Part shown: positions 34,505 through 39,766 of the stretch, one piece after another
How positions within the stretch are numbered: position 1 is the stretch's first letter
Layout: every line of letters begins with the position of its first letter
Virus record (IMG/VR): IMGVR_UViG_3300030406_001980
Location: 1-44,695 of that record
DNA length: 44,695 bases
Strand: one strand, 5' to 3'
DNA from: a virus
Notes under the pieces: generated by a model
Seen by the model: the letters and a program-made list of their open reading frames with translations, nothing else
Databases searched by the model: none
What the model was told of the DNA's origin: nothing
Program-made: the position numbers and the translations under genes

Positions 34505-34684
34505 CTATCCTCCATATTTTTGTTTGAGTTGATTGAGTTGACTATCTGTTGCTAGTCGCTTGGGTGTTGCTTTGACTATGATTGCCCTTGGTGGTTTCAC
34601 AGTGTAGTCCTTGGCTTTGAACATGGCTATAAAACTTTCGTACTTCTTAGGGTCACTCAAGTTTGGGTATTGCTTTGACTTCAT
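34505..34684 (-). CDS. 59-residue basic protein, first gene after the 34.8-kb promoter
   Basis: A small gene on the minus strand. GGAGG is 9 bases before the ATG at 34684, and the reading frame ends 4 bases before the next gene's start. The protein is basic with KKYESFIAMFKAKDYTVKPP and PKRLATDSQLNQLKQKYGG. It is the promoter-proximal gene of the leftward early-type operon, the place where phages often put host-takeover proteins. No family recognised. Confidence 0.7.
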   Translation of the reverse strand: MKSKQYPNLSDPKKYESFIAMFKAKDYTVKPPRAIIVKATPKRLATDSQLNQLKQKYGG

Positions 34685-34700
34685 AGGTATGTACCTCCGT

Positions 34701-34732
34701 AATAGTTTTTGTTCCCACTATAAGTATAGTGG
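34701..34732 (-). repeat. Palindromic element, copy 1
   Basis: On the plus strand AATAGTTTTTGTTCCCACTA leads into a palindrome at 34715-34732 (arms CCACTATA and TATAGTGG, AG in the centre). It lies in the 5' leader of the leftward operon, about 50 bases downstream of its promoter. Two further copies lie at 35364-35397 and 36478-36511, with the same T-rich arm. Confidence 0.6.
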
Positions 34733-34785
34733 CTATATTTTATGCTAGTAAAAATGTAAAAAAAATTTCTCACTGACATATATAT

Positions 34786-34814
34786 ATTATAACATATCTA
34801 ACAAAGAATGTCAA
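34786..34814 (-). promoter_or_regulatory. Consensus sigma70-type promoter of the 34684-20107 operon
   Basis: On the minus strand TTGACA (34809-34814), 17 bases, then TATAAT (34786-34791), preceded by TGT (extended -10). All elements match the sigma70 consensus, so host RNA polymerase should use it strongly. It points at the leftward operon starting with the gene at 34684; the leader is about 95 bases and includes palindromic element copy 1. Confidence 0.9.
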
Positions 34815-34850
34815 GTTTTACTCAATAGTAACAAATATATACATAGGCAT

Positions 34851-34893
34851 ATTGTATCTGTTGTATTCTATTGTAATCTAATTGTTGTTACAC
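34851..34893 (-). repeat. Iteron array A (inverted partner of array B)
   Basis: Read on the minus strand it starts GTGTAACAACAA (plus-strand 34882-34893), then repeats TACAA-AGA units at about 10-base spacing, including TAGAATACAA (34861-34870). Array B at 35177-35220 has the same start and TAGAATACAA in the opposite orientation. The two frame an AT-rich core. Confidence 0.6.
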
Positions 34894-34947
34894 ATTCAAT
34901 ACAATCTCTAGCCCAATAAAATTAAGGGTTTAGGGTTTGTGGATACC

Positions 34948-34965
34948 CATTTGTTTTTACAAATG
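34948..34965. repeat. Short hairpin
   Basis: CATTTGT and ACAAATG form a 7-bp stem with a T4 loop in the non-coding hub. It could be a structural element or incidental in AT-rich DNA. Confidence 0.25.
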
Positions 34966-34970
34966 TAAAT

Positions 34971-35015
34971 TTTCAGGTATGTACAGAAATCAGCTTTCAG
35001 GCTCGTACAAGAATC
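34971..35015 (+). repeat. Pair of 21-bp imperfect direct repeats
   Basis: Units at 34971-34991 and 34995-35015 share TTTCAGG, then GTACA and AATC at the same positions, 24 bases apart. TTTCAGGTAT also recurs at 35270-35279 inside the first hairpin repeat. Protein-binding sites are possible. Confidence 0.45.
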
Positions 35016-35176
35016 GACAGGTTGCCGTGAGTCGAAAAAATATAAACTTATGCTCAAACACAAATACACCAAAGACCAATCTCATTATTTTCTATATATA
35101 TTATCTATTGTAAAAACAATATATATATAAAAGGGTTTTTTGCCAGTATTGGTGGGGGTTGGAGATTGTTTTTGAG

Positions 35177-35220
35177 GTGTAACAACAAATCGTATACAAA
35201 TAGAATACAATAGGTACAAT
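35177..35220 (+). repeat. Iteron array B
   Basis: Starts GTGTAACAACAA (35177-35188), then TACAAATAGAATACAATAGG-type units with TACAA repeated three times and TAGAATACAA at 35201-35210. It is the inverted counterpart of array A, about 300 bases away, with an AT-rich segment between them. Confidence 0.6.
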
Positions 35221-35250
35221 TAGAATTTGATACTTTTTGTATTGCATACA

Positions 35251-35280
35251 GCGATACCTAGTGACTGGTTTCAGGTATAT
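35251..35280 (+). repeat. Hairpin repeat, copy 1
   Basis: GCGATACCTAGTGACTGGTT onward: stem ATACCT (35254-35259) pairs with AGGTAT (35273-35278), with the loop containing ACTGGTTTC. Copy 2 at 35448-35477 has the same loop and a stem kept by a paired change (see findings). Confidence 0.55.
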
Positions 35281-35363
35281 CTCTACAAGGGTGTGTCCAC
35301 TAGGTGTACCAGCAGCCAGAGGGTATCATGTGAGTATCTACATAGGTATATACACAGATACTA

Positions 35364-35408
35364 GAAGTTTTTCTTCCCACTTTACAGTATAGTCGGAAGT
35401 TTTTCTTC
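35364..35408 (-). repeat. Palindromic element, copy 2, flanked by 13-bp direct repeats
   Basis: CCCACTTTACAGTATAGTCG at 35376-35395 is a slightly imperfect version of the palindrome in copies 1 and 3. GAAGTTTTTCTTC occurs on both sides (35364-35376 and 35396-35408). No clear promoter lies next to this copy, so it may serve as a regulatory or structural site in the hub. Confidence 0.5.
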
Positions 35409-35447
35409 TAGGATATTTTCTCGCAGGGTAGACATATATTGCCTTGA

Positions 35448-35477
35448 GCGATATCTAGTAACTGGTTTCAAGATATT
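35448..35477 (+). repeat. Hairpin repeat, copy 2
   Basis: GCGATATCTAGTAACTGGTT onward: stem ATATCT (35451-35456) pairs with AGATAT (35471-35476). Relative to copy 1 one C-G pair has become T-A and the loop ACTGGTTTC is conserved. It lies just beyond the terminator of the 35529-36398 gene. Confidence 0.55.
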
Positions 35478-35484
35478 GTAGACG

Positions 35485-35519
35485 AAAAAAAACCCCCTAA
35501 AGATTTCTCTTTAGGGGGT
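35485..35519 (-). terminator. Strong intrinsic terminator of the 289-residue gene
   Basis: On the minus strand an 11-bp GC-rich stem (arms at 35509-35519 and 35492-35502, 6-base loop) is followed by eight T residues (plus-strand A run 35485-35492). It starts 10 bases after the stop codon of the gene at 35529, so it ends that gene's transcript and insulates the hub. Confidence 0.95.
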
Positions 35520-35528
35520 AAGGGGTGG

Positions 35529-36398
35529 TTACTCTTGATCTTCTTCAAGTTTAATTGGTTTGGTATCCCACATTGCTGTGGCTAGAGTTATGTTATAGTC
35601 TTTCTTTAACTCTTTACCATTTATCTTTTTAGTAGCTGTTAGTTTTGCTGTATTATTCCTACACTTCTTAAGGGCTTGTATTGCCTCTTCTTCAGTGACA
35701 TCAGGACTAAAGACATCTTGAACATTTTTTTGTTTCCAAACATCTCTACTTGTTAACTTAACATCTTCTTCAGTAAATGATTTTGTTGCATACCAAGTAT
35801 TAAAACCTGAGAAACAGATACTCTTTTTTCGCTTACCCTTAGTGCTATTGTTAAGGCGTACAAAATCGAAGTATTCTTTCAAGTTACCTTTCATTGTTTC
35901 CATTGGTATTGTTAACTGGCTTAAAGCAAAATTTTCCATTTGGCTTTTTAAAGCATCTTTAATACCAGCATCTTGCAGGGTTTGCATACTGGCTCTATAC
36001 TGTTTACCATGCATCTTGTATGTACTATCGCCAATACCTCTTTTAGCATTGGAACTTAGTGTAAACATATACATGATTCGCTGTACAAAACCTTTAGCTA
36101 TTAATTTCATAACACCAGCTTGATAAGATAAAAAGTTTTCAGATGCGTTACCTAAACTTTTTAAGCTAAATCTTTCAAAGGCTTTTTTAACTTCACCAGT
36201 TTTTTTATCTATAACTTCATTACCTTGATCGTCTGTAAGTACCGTATTTTCTATCTCTTCAGAGAATTGAAGATTAGTGTTATTACCATACTCATTAAGA
36301 TGTGATGTAATTTCACCATCTCTAAGAGTGTCATCAGTAGCTTTAGGTGCATTTTGTAAGTCAGCACCAATAGACTTATTATTAATTTCTTCAGTCAT
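35529..36398 (-). CDS. 289-residue protein, single-gene transcription unit, unknown
   Basis: A 289-residue protein that I do not recognise. It is Lys/Glu/Asn-rich with segments such as FERFSLKSLGNASENFLSYQ, then FVQRIMYMFTLSSNAKRGIG. A basic stretch STKGKRKKSICFSG precedes a Trp-containing NTWYATKSFTEEDV block. A possible nucleic-acid role is suggested only by charge. It is the only gene in the hub between the two arms and has its own promoter (36453-36461), GGAGG site and strong terminator. That isolation points to special timing or high expression. Confidence 0.75.
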   Translation of the reverse strand: MTEEINNKSIGADLQNAPKATDDTLRDGEITSHLNEYGNNTNLQFSEEIENTVLTDDQGNEVIDKKTGEVKKAFERFSLKSLGNASENFLSYQAGVMKLIAKGFVQRIMYMFTLSSNAKRGIGDSTYKMHGKQYRASMQTLQDAGIKDALKSQMENFALSQLTIPMETMKGNLKEYFDFVRLNNSTKGKRKKSICFSGFNTWYATKSFTEEDVKLTSRDVWKQKNVQDVFSPDVTEEEAIQALKKCRNNTAKLTATKKINGKELKKDYNITLATAMWDTKPIKLEEDQE

Positions 36399-36427
36399 AA
36401 GACCTCCATATAATAATTAAAAGAAAA

Positions 36428-36443
36428 GTCAGATTTCTCTGAC
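36428..36443 (-). other. Leader hairpin of the 289-residue gene
   Basis: GTCAGA and TCTGAC (6 bp, TTTC loop on plus strand) would lie within the first 20 bases of the transcript starting near 36446. On the minus strand it is followed by TTTTCTTTT, so an attenuator is as likely as an mRNA-stabilising 5' hairpin. The leader of the 34.8-kb promoter contains a similar GTCAG-AGAAAT segment. Confidence 0.45.
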
Positions 36444-36452
36444 CACTCTTAT

Positions 36453-36461
36453 ATTATAGCA
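36453..36461 (-). promoter_or_regulatory. Extended -10 promoter of the 289-residue gene
   Basis: TGCTATAAT on the minus strand is a perfect extended -10. The -35 region (plus-strand CTGGTA at 36476-36481) is poor and lies at the edge of palindromic element copy 3 (36478-36511), which suggests an activator or repressor acts there. Confidence 0.7.
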
Positions 36462-36477
36462 TTGTTTGTTAGAATCT

Positions 36478-36511
36478 GGTAGTTTTTCTTACCACTTTAC
36501 AGTAAAGTGGG
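36478..36511 (-). repeat. Palindromic element, copy 3
   Basis: GGTAGTTTTTCTTACCACTT runs into a perfect palindrome at 36492-36510 (arms CCACTTTAC and GTAAAGTGG around one A). It sits at the -35 position of the promoter for the 289-residue gene. Copies 1 and 2 are at 34701-34732 and 35364-35397. Confidence 0.65.
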
Positions 36512-36528
36512 CATTTTTTCTTGTATAC

Positions 36529-36550
36529 GGGGGGGTATCCCCCCTTTTTT
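36529..36550 (+). terminator. Terminator-like G7-TAT-C6-T6 hairpin
   Basis: Seven G, TAT and six C form a GC-only stem followed by T6, on the plus strand. No plus-strand gene lies upstream, so it may insulate the packaging operon from stray transcription or end a small non-coding transcript. The region also holds A, C and T homopolymers. Confidence 0.5.
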
Positions 36551-36554
36551 GTGT

Positions 36555-36583
36555 TTGCACGCGGCGGCATCTATGTATATTAA
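36555..36583 (+). promoter_or_regulatory. Possible promoter of the rightward packaging operon
   Basis: TTGCAC (36555-36560), 17-base spacer, TATTAA (36578-36583), located 90 bases before the first plus-strand gene and just after a terminator-like hairpin. The match to sigma70 is partial, so this is a tentative call. Confidence 0.35.
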
Positions 36584-36637
36584 TCTGCTCAAATAATTTT
36601 AATTTTTTTGAAAAAACCCCCCCACCTCTTTTTTTGG

Positions 36638-36662
36638 TACCATAGTCCCCCCATATATGGTA
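36638..36662 (+). other. Leader hairpin before the first rightward gene
   Basis: TACCATA (36638-36644) pairs with TATGGTA (36656-36662) in the 5' leader, 10 bases before the ATG at 36673. It could hide or expose the start region. No strong Shine-Dalgarno is seen there. Confidence 0.3.
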
Positions 36663-36672
36663 TTGTAGTAAG

Positions 36673-37029
36673 ATGAAGACCTACGCCTCATTATTTTTTG
36701 TGCCTGTTATATTCTGGGCAGCTATTTATTTCACCTATACTCACGCTTGGAAGCTAGATGATTTAGACCCACATAAAAGATGTGAAGAGATATACCACCT
36801 TGCAGTACGATTTGCAGACATCAGAAACCACGACTTAATACCATCAATAAAAACAAATAGGATGCTAACCCCATTTGAACAAGACGTACTTCACGAGACA
36901 GACAGAAGAGTGGTAGAATTAATGAGTCTAAAACAAAGTAAACCTGAAAAGTACGAAGGGATGTTAGAAAATCCTAATGCTATTGGGCTACAGATATACG
37001 AAGAATGTCTATTCGATCACGGTTACTAA
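36673..37029 (+). CDS. Membrane-anchored small protein, unknown
   Basis: A 118-residue protein with an N-terminal hydrophobic stretch (residues 5-24, ASLFFVPVIFWAAIYFTYTH) that could be a signal anchor. A helical charged domain follows (LAVRFADIRNHDLIPSIKTN and later PEKYEGMLENPNAIG). It lacks a cleavage-like AxA motif, so anchoring is more likely than secretion. It is the first gene of the rightward arm. No family recognised. Confidence 0.65.
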   Translation: MKTYASLFFVPVIFWAAIYFTYTHAWKLDDLDPHKRCEEIYHLAVRFADIRNHDLIPSIKTNRMLTPFEQDVLHETDRRVVELMSLKQSKPEKYEGMLENPNAIGLQIYEECLFDHGY

Positions 37030-37175
37030 AACAAAAATTAAAAGTCAAAAGCAGTATAGTATTAGAGTTTATTCTTATTGGATATATATTGTTAAACTTT
37101 GGTCTTGGTATTATAATGATGATTTCACTACCTTTTATTTTATTGATATGGATGCTATTTCAGCTGCTAAGTTAA
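37005..37175 (+). CDS. 56-residue hydrophobic two-span membrane protein
   Basis: A small plus-strand ORF overlapping the end of the previous gene by 25 bases. The protein has a basic N-terminus (RSRLLKQKLKVK) and two hydrophobic segments (IVLEFILIGYILLNFGLG, then MMISLPFILLIWMLFQLL), a membrane-hairpin layout. Shine-Dalgarno is weak (GAAG), so translation may be coupled. It could be a holin-like or other membrane-active protein, though a holin candidate already sits beside the lysin. Confidence 0.5.
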   Translation: MSIRSRLLKQKLKVKSSIVLEFILIGYILLNFGLGIIMMISLPFILLIWMLFQLLS

Positions 37176-37336
37176 GTGCTTATAACACATTAAAAGATAT
37201 GCAAGTAGAAGCAAAAGACTTGCGTGAGAAACTTGACCAACTTAATAAGGAAAAGGTAGAAAAAGCACAGCGAATTAAGGAGGAAAGTCTTAAACGCTAT
37301 CATAAGGAGGTAGATAGATATGACTTTGAGGTATGA
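37148..37336 (+). CDS. 62-residue coiled-coil protein
   Basis: I start this frame at ATG 37148 because the part upstream reads through the membrane-protein region in another frame and lacks a ribosome-binding site. The protein is an almost continuous charged helix (VEAKDLREKLDQLNKEKVEK), a likely coiled coil. It overlaps the next gene by ATGA. No family recognised; the start is uncertain and a downstream ATG at residue 18 is possible. Confidence 0.5.
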   Translation: MDAISAAKLSAYNTLKDMQVEAKDLREKLDQLNKEKVEKAQRIKEESLKRYHKEVDRYDFEV

Positions 37337-37506
37337 CCCAAAAAGATAGACATAGAGAAAAACTACTGACAAGATTCCCAGTTAAAGAACATAAAGATAT
37401 TGTAGGTCAACTCTACGATAAAGGTGTATCTTACAAAGAATTAAAGATGTCATCTATGGAGTATCTAAAAAACAAATATGGAGGGAAACTTAATGAATCA
37501 AAATGA
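37333..37506 (+). CDS. 57-residue basic small protein
   Basis: A small gene coupled to its upstream neighbour by ATGA and preceded by GAGG. The protein is basic and helical (QKDRHREKLLTRFPVKEHKD, then YLKNKYGGKLNESK). The KNKYGG ending resembles that of the 59-residue protein at 34505-34684 (LKQKYGG), which may be chance. It runs into the start of the DUF3310 gene. Confidence 0.65.
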   Translation: MTQKDRHREKLLTRFPVKEHKDIVGQLYDKGVSYKELKMSSMEYLKNKYGGKLNESK

Positions 37507-37702
37507 TAGGCAAGTAGGTGGAGACCACTATAAAAAATTAGAGATACAAACGTGGGATTATATTATTGCAAATAATATAGGTTACATGGAAGGAAACATT
37601 ATAAAGTATGTTTCTCGTTGGAAAGAAAAAGGTGGAGAGAAAGATTTACTTAAAGCAAAACATTATTTAGATAAACTTATAGAGAATATAGAGATTGGCT
37701 GA
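37493..37702 (+). CDS. DUF3310-like protein
   Basis: A 69-residue DUF3310 (SaV-like) protein. ATG at 37493 is preferred to 37478 because GGAGG lies 8 bases upstream of it and would overlap the earlier ATG. The family signature is clear: VGGDHYKKLEIQTWDYI, GYMEGNIIKYVSRWK and DLLKAKHYLDKLIE. Members are widespread in phages and often called nucleotide kinase-like, but the function is not established. It overlaps the terminase small subunit frame. Confidence 0.88.
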   Translation: MNQNDRQVGGDHYKKLEIQTWDYIIANNIGYMEGNIIKYVSRWKEKGGEKDLLKAKHYLDKLIENIEIG

Positions 37703-38270
37703 GAAACTAAAAGTACACTTTGATAGTTCTATACCCTTACCAGAAAAGTTTGAGCCAGAAGAAATAAAAGATGACTTGGATTGGGCTAGGGTAGTTATTC
37801 GTACATCAGAACATATGTACGAGAAAGGTCTTATAGAAGATACAAGTGAAGAAGACAGGCACGAGGCTATAGAAATATTTAAAGGTATGGTTACAGGTGA
37901 TAGTAAGAACAAACCAAACCTTGACAAGACAACCAATGCTGTAGCGGCACACGTAGGTGCATTGCTTAATGAGTATGATAAACAAGCAGTCGATAGTGCG
38001 ACACAACTTCGTGTGTATATAACAAACAGATTAATTATAGAAAGTGACCATAAAGACCCAAAACAAAGAATGGCAGCGCTAGTTAATCTAGGTAAGATAT
38101 CAGAAGTTGGATTATTTGCTGAGAGAAAAGAAATTACAGTAACGCATCAAAGCACAGAGGATTTAGAAGCGCAGATTAAAGAAAAACTTGCAAAGATATA
38201 TGAAGTAGAGGCAGAAGTTATAGAAGATAAAACTGATGACACCAGCAGAGATACAGAAACTAAAGAGTAA
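37695..38270 (+). CDS. Terminase small subunit (candidate)
   Basis: A 191-residue protein directly upstream of the large terminase, overlapping it by 35 bases. The start is TTG at 37695; no ATG exists until residue 41. The N-terminus has KVHFDSSIPLPEKFEPEEIK, the middle has AVAAHVGALLNEYDKQAVDS and the later part has YITNRLIIESDHKDPKQRMA. These are typical of podophage small subunits that recognise and hold DNA for packaging. The acidic C-terminal tail (VEAEVIEDKTDDT) could contact the large subunit. Assignment rests on order and pattern. Confidence 0.7.
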   Translation: MAEKLKVHFDSSIPLPEKFEPEEIKDDLDWARVVIRTSEHMYEKGLIEDTSEEDRHEAIEIFKGMVTGDSKNKPNLDKTTNAVAAHVGALLNEYDKQAVDSATQLRVYITNRLIIESDHKDPKQRMAALVNLGKISEVGLFAERKEITVTHQSTEDLEAQIKEKLAKIYEVEAEVIEDKTDDTSRDTETKE

Positions 38271-39756
38271 TCTACACCTATTCTCTGAGTATGACAAAAT
38301 AGAGATACTAAAAACTCTAAGCGAGTTAAATAATCGCTCTGCGCAGAAAAAATCACAAGATAAATTCATACAATTTGTCAAAACTATGTGGCCTGAGTTT
38401 ATTTCAGGTCGTCACCACACCAAAATGGCAGAAGCATTTGAGAAAGTAGCAAGTGGTAAGATAAAAAGACTCATTGTTAACATGCCACCACGACACACAA
38501 AGTCAGAATTTGCGTCATATTTGCTACCAGCGTGGTTTTTAGGTAAATATCCAGCTAAAAAAGTGATCCAAACCTCTCATACAGCCGAATTAGCGGTGGG
38601 TTTTGGTAGAAAAGTAAGAAATTTAGTCAGTAGTGACGCATATAAGACGATATTTCCGACTGTTAACCTCCAATCTGACTCAAAAGCAGCAGGTAGATGG
38701 AACACTAACGCAGGTGGAGACTACTTTGCGATAGGTGTAGGTGGTGCTGTAACAGGTAAAGGTGCTGATTTGCTTATTATTGACGACCCACACTCGGAAC
38801 AAGAGGCAGTTATTGCTGAGACAAGCCCCGAAGTCTATGATAAAGTATATGAATGGTATACGTCTGGCCCTAGGCAGAGACTTCAGCCAGGGGGTTCTAT
38901 TGTCATCGTAATGACGAGATGGTCAAAACGAGATTTGACTGGACAAGTAATCAAGGCTAGTGCACAACATGGTGGGGATGAATGGGAAGTAATTGAGTTT
39001 CCTGCAATTATGCCTGAAGGTAATCCACTATGGCCTGAGTTTTGGAAGAAAGAAGAATTAGAAGCTCTACAAACGCAACTTCCTGTTGCTAAATGGCAAG
39101 CACAGTACCAACAAGCACCAACTTCTGAAGAAGGAGCATTACTCAAACGTGAATGGTGGAATGTGTGGGAGAGCGATAGCCCACCACCTTGTGAATTTAT
39201 AATACAATCTTGGGATACTGCGTTCTTAAAAACTTCTCGTGCAGATTATTCTGCATGCACAACATGGGGTGTGTTCTACCACACAGATGAAGATACAGGG
39301 CAACAAACATCTAATATAATTTTACTTGATGCGTATAGAAAGAGGATGGAGTTTCCAGAATTAAAAATAAAAACGCAAGAGATGTACAATGAATGGGAAC
39401 CTGATGCGTTAATCGTAGAAGCAAAAGCGGCAGGTGCGCCACTTGTATTTGAATTAAGAGCTATGGGTATACCTGTATCTGAGTTTACACCGAGCAGAGG
39501 AAATGATAAGATTGCGAGAGTAAATGCTGTTACAGATTTATTTGCGTCAGGGGTTATTTGGGCTCCAGATACAAGATGGGCGCAAGAAGTTATAGAGGAG
39601 GCCGCATCTTTTCCAGCAGGGGAGCATGATGACTACGTGGATTCAATGACTCAAGCGTTACTTCGATTTAGAAAAGGTGGATTTGTAAGATTGCATTCAG
39701 ATGAAGAGGATGAAGAAATACCTTGGTGGAAAAAACGTAAAGCAGCATATTATTAA
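38236..39756 (+). CDS. terL: Terminase large subunit
   Basis: A 506-residue packaging motor of the Terminase_6 type. The ATPase part has a Walker A-like NMPPRHTKSEF (residues 82-92, Lys89) and Walker B LLIIDDPH (Asp183, Asp184), followed by the coupling VIVMTRWSKRDL. The C-terminal RNase H-like nuclease has Asp327 in SWDTAFLK, Glu395 in IVEAKAAG and Asp465/466/469 in HDDYVDSMTQAL. It overlaps the small subunit gene and is 10 bases before the portal gene, the order expected for packaging. Confidence 0.97.
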   Translation: MTPAEIQKLKSNLHLFSEYDKIEILKTLSELNNRSAQKKSQDKFIQFVKTMWPEFISGRHHTKMAEAFEKVASGKIKRLIVNMPPRHTKSEFASYLLPAWFLGKYPAKKVIQTSHTAELAVGFGRKVRNLVSSDAYKTIFPTVNLQSDSKAAGRWNTNAGGDYFAIGVGGAVTGKGADLLIIDDPHSEQEAVIAETSPEVYDKVYEWYTSGPRQRLQPGGSIVIVMTRWSKRDLTGQVIKASAQHGGDEWEVIEFPAIMPEGNPLWPEFWKKEELEALQTQLPVAKWQAQYQQAPTSEEGALLKREWWNVWESDSPPPCEFIIQSWDTAFLKTSRADYSACTTWGVFYHTDEDTGQQTSNIILLDAYRKRMEFPELKIKTQEMYNEWEPDALIVEAKAAGAPLVFELRAMGIPVSEFTPSRGNDKIARVNAVTDLFASGVIWAPDTRWAQEVIEEAASFPAGEHDDYVDSMTQALLRFRKGGFVRLHSDEEDEEIPWWKKRKAAYY

Positions 39757-39766
39757 AGGATAAATT

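Larger units (their letters stand above)
34685..35528. other. Long non-coding region, candidate origin/regulatory hub
   Basis: About 840 bases with no convincing gene on either strand. It holds a consensus leftward promoter (34786-34814), a three-copy palindromic element (two of the copies), inverted iteron arrays (34851-34893 and 35177-35220), direct repeats (34971-35015), an AT-only core (about 35083-35132) with an ATTGT/ACAAT hairpin, two related hairpins (35251-35280, 35448-35477) and a terminator (35485-35519). The combination of iterons, AT-rich core and divergent transcription fits a replication origin, but no initiator site is known. Confidence 0.55.

Noticed and set aside
34924-34938. 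GGGTTTAGGGTTT, telomere-like repeat
   Set aside because: Only two units and not at a contig end; most likely chance in the hub.
36977-37147. N-terminal extension of the coiled-coil frame
   Set aside because: No ribosome-binding site, and the same bases encode a better supported membrane protein in another frame.
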